Source: Candidatus Nitrosopumilus sp. (GTDB lineage Archaea; Thermoproteota; Nitrososphaeria; Nitrososphaerales; Nitrosopumilaceae). Taken from it: a stretch of DNA of 7,132 nucleotides. The stretch's first letter is position 1. The number at the start of each line of letters is the position of its first letter. Location of the stretch: NCBI GenBank assembly GCA_018674605.1, contig JABGZU010000061.1, positions 1-7,132 on the forward strand, written 5' to 3'. Below, piece after piece: positions 6,285-7,132 of the stretch. The notes beneath the pieces are model-generated. The model did no database searches. It was not told the DNA's origin and saw only the letters and a list, made by a program, of their open reading frames with translations. The position numbers and the translations under genes are program-made.

Positions 6285-6587
6285 ATGAGTAAAGATCCAG
6301 ACCGAATTGAATTATTGGTTTCTGAAAAACGTGTTAAATTACACATTTTTGAACCTAGTCAAAGAAAAATTTGGACTGTAGTTGGAAAAGGAGAAGAATA
6401 TTGGCTTGATCCTGATGGTGGTTTTTGTTCTTGTCCTGGATTTTATTTTGGTGGATTAAATGGAAAAACTTCTTGTTATCATTTAGATTCTGTACGTTTT
6501 GCTAAACGTCAAAATAGTGTTGAGGAAATTATTTTCTCTGATGATGAATTTTCTAATTTTTTATCTGGATTGATTTCTGATTTATGA
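6285..6587 (+). CDS. Small SWIM-type zinc-finger protein
   Basis: This 100-residue protein is little more than one SWIM zinc finger. The ligands fit CxCx(n)CxH: C48 and C50 in FCSCPGF, then C64 and H66 in SCYHL, with 13 residues between the pairs. The N-terminal part (about 7-40) alternates charged and hydrophobic residues, likely beta strands (RVKLHIF, KIWTVVGKG) leading into the finger. A short acidic tail follows (about 79-100). There is no signal peptide or membrane segment. SWIM fingers bind DNA or proteins; in eukaryotes and some archaea small SWIM proteins work with RadA/Rad51 paralogues, and this is the main idea for its role, by family analogy only. The gene has its own promoter-like sequence and no SD motif, so it is probably transcribed alone and leaderless from ATG 6285. 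Partner genes are not in this window. Confidence 0.85.
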   Translation: MSKDPDRIELLVSEKRVKLHIFEPSQRKIWTVVGKGEEYWLDPDGGFCSCPGFYFGGLNGKTSCYHLDSVRFAKRQNSVEEIIFSDDEFSNFLSGLISDL

Positions 6588-6603
6588 AAATTTATTGTTA
6601 GAA

Positions 6604-6613
6604 TGTATTATTA
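6604..6613 (+). promoter_or_regulatory. TATA-like box of the acidic-protein gene
   Basis: TGTATTATTA is centred about 27 bases before the ATG at 6636, the spacing of an archaeal leaderless promoter. It sits in the 48-base gap after the SWIM gene. A GGGT at 6628-6631 close to the ATG could act as a weak ribosome-binding site instead. Confidence 0.4.
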
Positions 6614-6635
6614 AGTAGAAATTTTATGGGTAATC

Positions 6636-6887
6636 ATGGATGAAGAAAAACAAAATTTAGAAATTGAAAAAATTGCAAATCTTATGGTTCATGATGATGT
6701 TTCTTTTGATGAACAAGATGTTACAAAATTAGAAAAATACAAAAATCAAATTAAAACTGATTGTGATATTAATGATGAGGAAGCAATGAAAATTGTTTAT
6801 GAGACACTAGTTTATAGAAAATTAAAAAGTTCAGATTCCAGTGATATGCTGGAAAAAGGCACTGACTTTGGTGCTGGATTCAGTTAA
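6636..6887 (+). CDS. Small acidic hypothetical protein
   Basis: I do not recognise this 83-residue protein. It is rich in Asp, Glu and Lys, with a net acidic character and no signal peptide or membrane segment. Residues about 5-18, 28-40 and 46-64 look helical (for example EEAMKIVYETLVYRKLK), and the Ser/Gly-rich end (SSDSSDML and GTDFGAGFS) is probably flexible. It has one cysteine (C43) and no metal-binding or catalytic motif. The size and helix pattern would fit a small adaptor or regulator, but no function can be assigned. The ATG at 6636 is preferred because ATG 6626 is out of frame and stops at once. It has its own TATA-like box 48 bases or less after the SWIM gene. It converges with the next gene, the stop codons being four bases apart. 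Confidence 0.75.
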   Translation: MDEEKQNLEIEKIANLMVHDDVSFDEQDVTKLEKYKNQIKTDCDINDEEAMKIVYETLVYRKLKSSDSSDMLEKGTDFGAGFS

Positions 6888-6902
6888 TTCATTATAACTG
6901 AA
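6879..6902. repeat. Inverted repeat spanning two facing stop codons, possible two-way terminator
   Basis: TTCAGTTA (6879-6886) is perfectly inverted as TAACTGAA (6895-6902) around an eight-base A/T-rich loop. The stem and loop include the TAA of the plus-strand gene (6885-6887) and the TAA of the minus-strand gene (complement of 6892-6894). With only four bases between the genes, this is the only room for shared termination or mRNA 3' end structure. There is no following T run, so the function is uncertain. Confidence 0.45.
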
Positions 6903-7132
6903 CTGTATCTATATCGTCTTTTGAAACTCCTTTCCAAAGACCAACCATTCCTTCTGGTTTCACTTCTTCAACTTTAGTAATTTGTTGAATCTTTACGTGA
7001 TCTGGAGTTGGTGGCATCCACAACATTGCCATATAATCTCCAACATTTCCAACTTTTGTTGGTAATGCCATTATGACTTTATCTTCTGTGAATCCTTTTG
7101 TAATTAGAGCATTCATTGCTTTTTCTTTAAGA
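6892..7132 (-). CDS. 3' part of an unrecognised gene (partial at right edge)
   Basis: The minus-strand frame is open through the right edge of the window, so the N-terminus is missing; at least 79 C-terminal residues are visible. A methionine at 7114-7116 is probably internal, since the codons upstream of it (LKEKA) continue the coding pattern. The visible part has a hydrophobic, Met- and Gly-containing middle (VIMALPTKVGNVGDYMAMLWMPPTP) and an amphipathic, charged end finishing in DDIDTVQL. There is no long membrane helix and no cysteine or metal motif in this part. I do not recognise the family. A long frame with natural codon use and a stop codon neatly facing the neighbouring gene supports it as a real gene. 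Its promoter lies outside the window. Confidence 0.75.
   Translation of the reverse strand, partial: LKEKAMNALITKGFTEDKVIMALPTKVGNVGDYMAMLWMPPTPDHVKIQQITKVEEVKPEGMVGLWKGVSKDDIDTVQL

Noticed and set aside
1..7132. CRISPR arrays, tRNA or rRNA genes, insertion sequences
   Set aside because: No spaced direct repeats, no tRNA-like clover-leaf or rRNA segment, no transposase or terminal inverted repeats were seen; the non-coding gaps are all under 100 bases.

Overview
The window looks like core chromosome of an AT-rich marine ammonia-oxidising archaeon (Nitrososphaerota/Thaumarchaeota, Nitrosopumilus-like). The reasons are a Cdv/ESCRT-type Vps4 ATPase (CdvC), strongly A/T-biased codon choice, archaeal TATA-like boxes placed about 25 bases before start codons (leaderless style), and short lineage-type hypothetical proteins. 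This assignment is inferred from gene content and composition; no database was searched.

Layout. At the left edge a reading frame from outside appears to end at 34-36 and overlaps the ATG of a small helical protein of unknown function (36-527). Five bases after that gene comes cdvC (533-1726), the MIT-AAA ATPase that remodels ESCRT-III (CdvB) filaments in cell division or membrane scission. A 90-base gap with a probable promoter leads to carA (about 1817-2959). One base after its stop comes carB (2961-6203). Together they encode glutamine-dependent carbamoyl-phosphate synthetase, which feeds pyrimidine and arginine synthesis. After an 81-base AT-rich gap come two short, probably leaderless single genes: a 100-residue SWIM zinc-finger protein (6285-6587) and an 83-residue acidic protein (6636-6887). 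The right edge holds the 3' part of an unrecognised minus-strand gene (6892-7132), which converges on the acidic-protein gene with only four bases between the stop codons.

How the genes work together. The first block (unknown helical gene plus cdvC) is probably one transcript, so the unknown gene is a candidate partner of the ESCRT machinery. carA and carB form a tight two-gene operon for one heterodimeric enzyme. The remaining genes look independent.

Main points for a second look: (1) carA has no ATG, GTG or TTG that would preserve its conserved N-terminus; the best start is an ATT behind a GAGGG ribosome-binding motif. (2) CarA and CarB carry many signature stretches I associate with the eukaryotic CAD/CPS1 enzymes rather than the E. 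coli enzyme. (3) The small gene coupled to cdvC is uncharacterised. (4) There are inverted repeats at the SWIM-gene promoter and across the two facing stop codons. I see no mobile element, CRISPR array, rRNA or tRNA gene.
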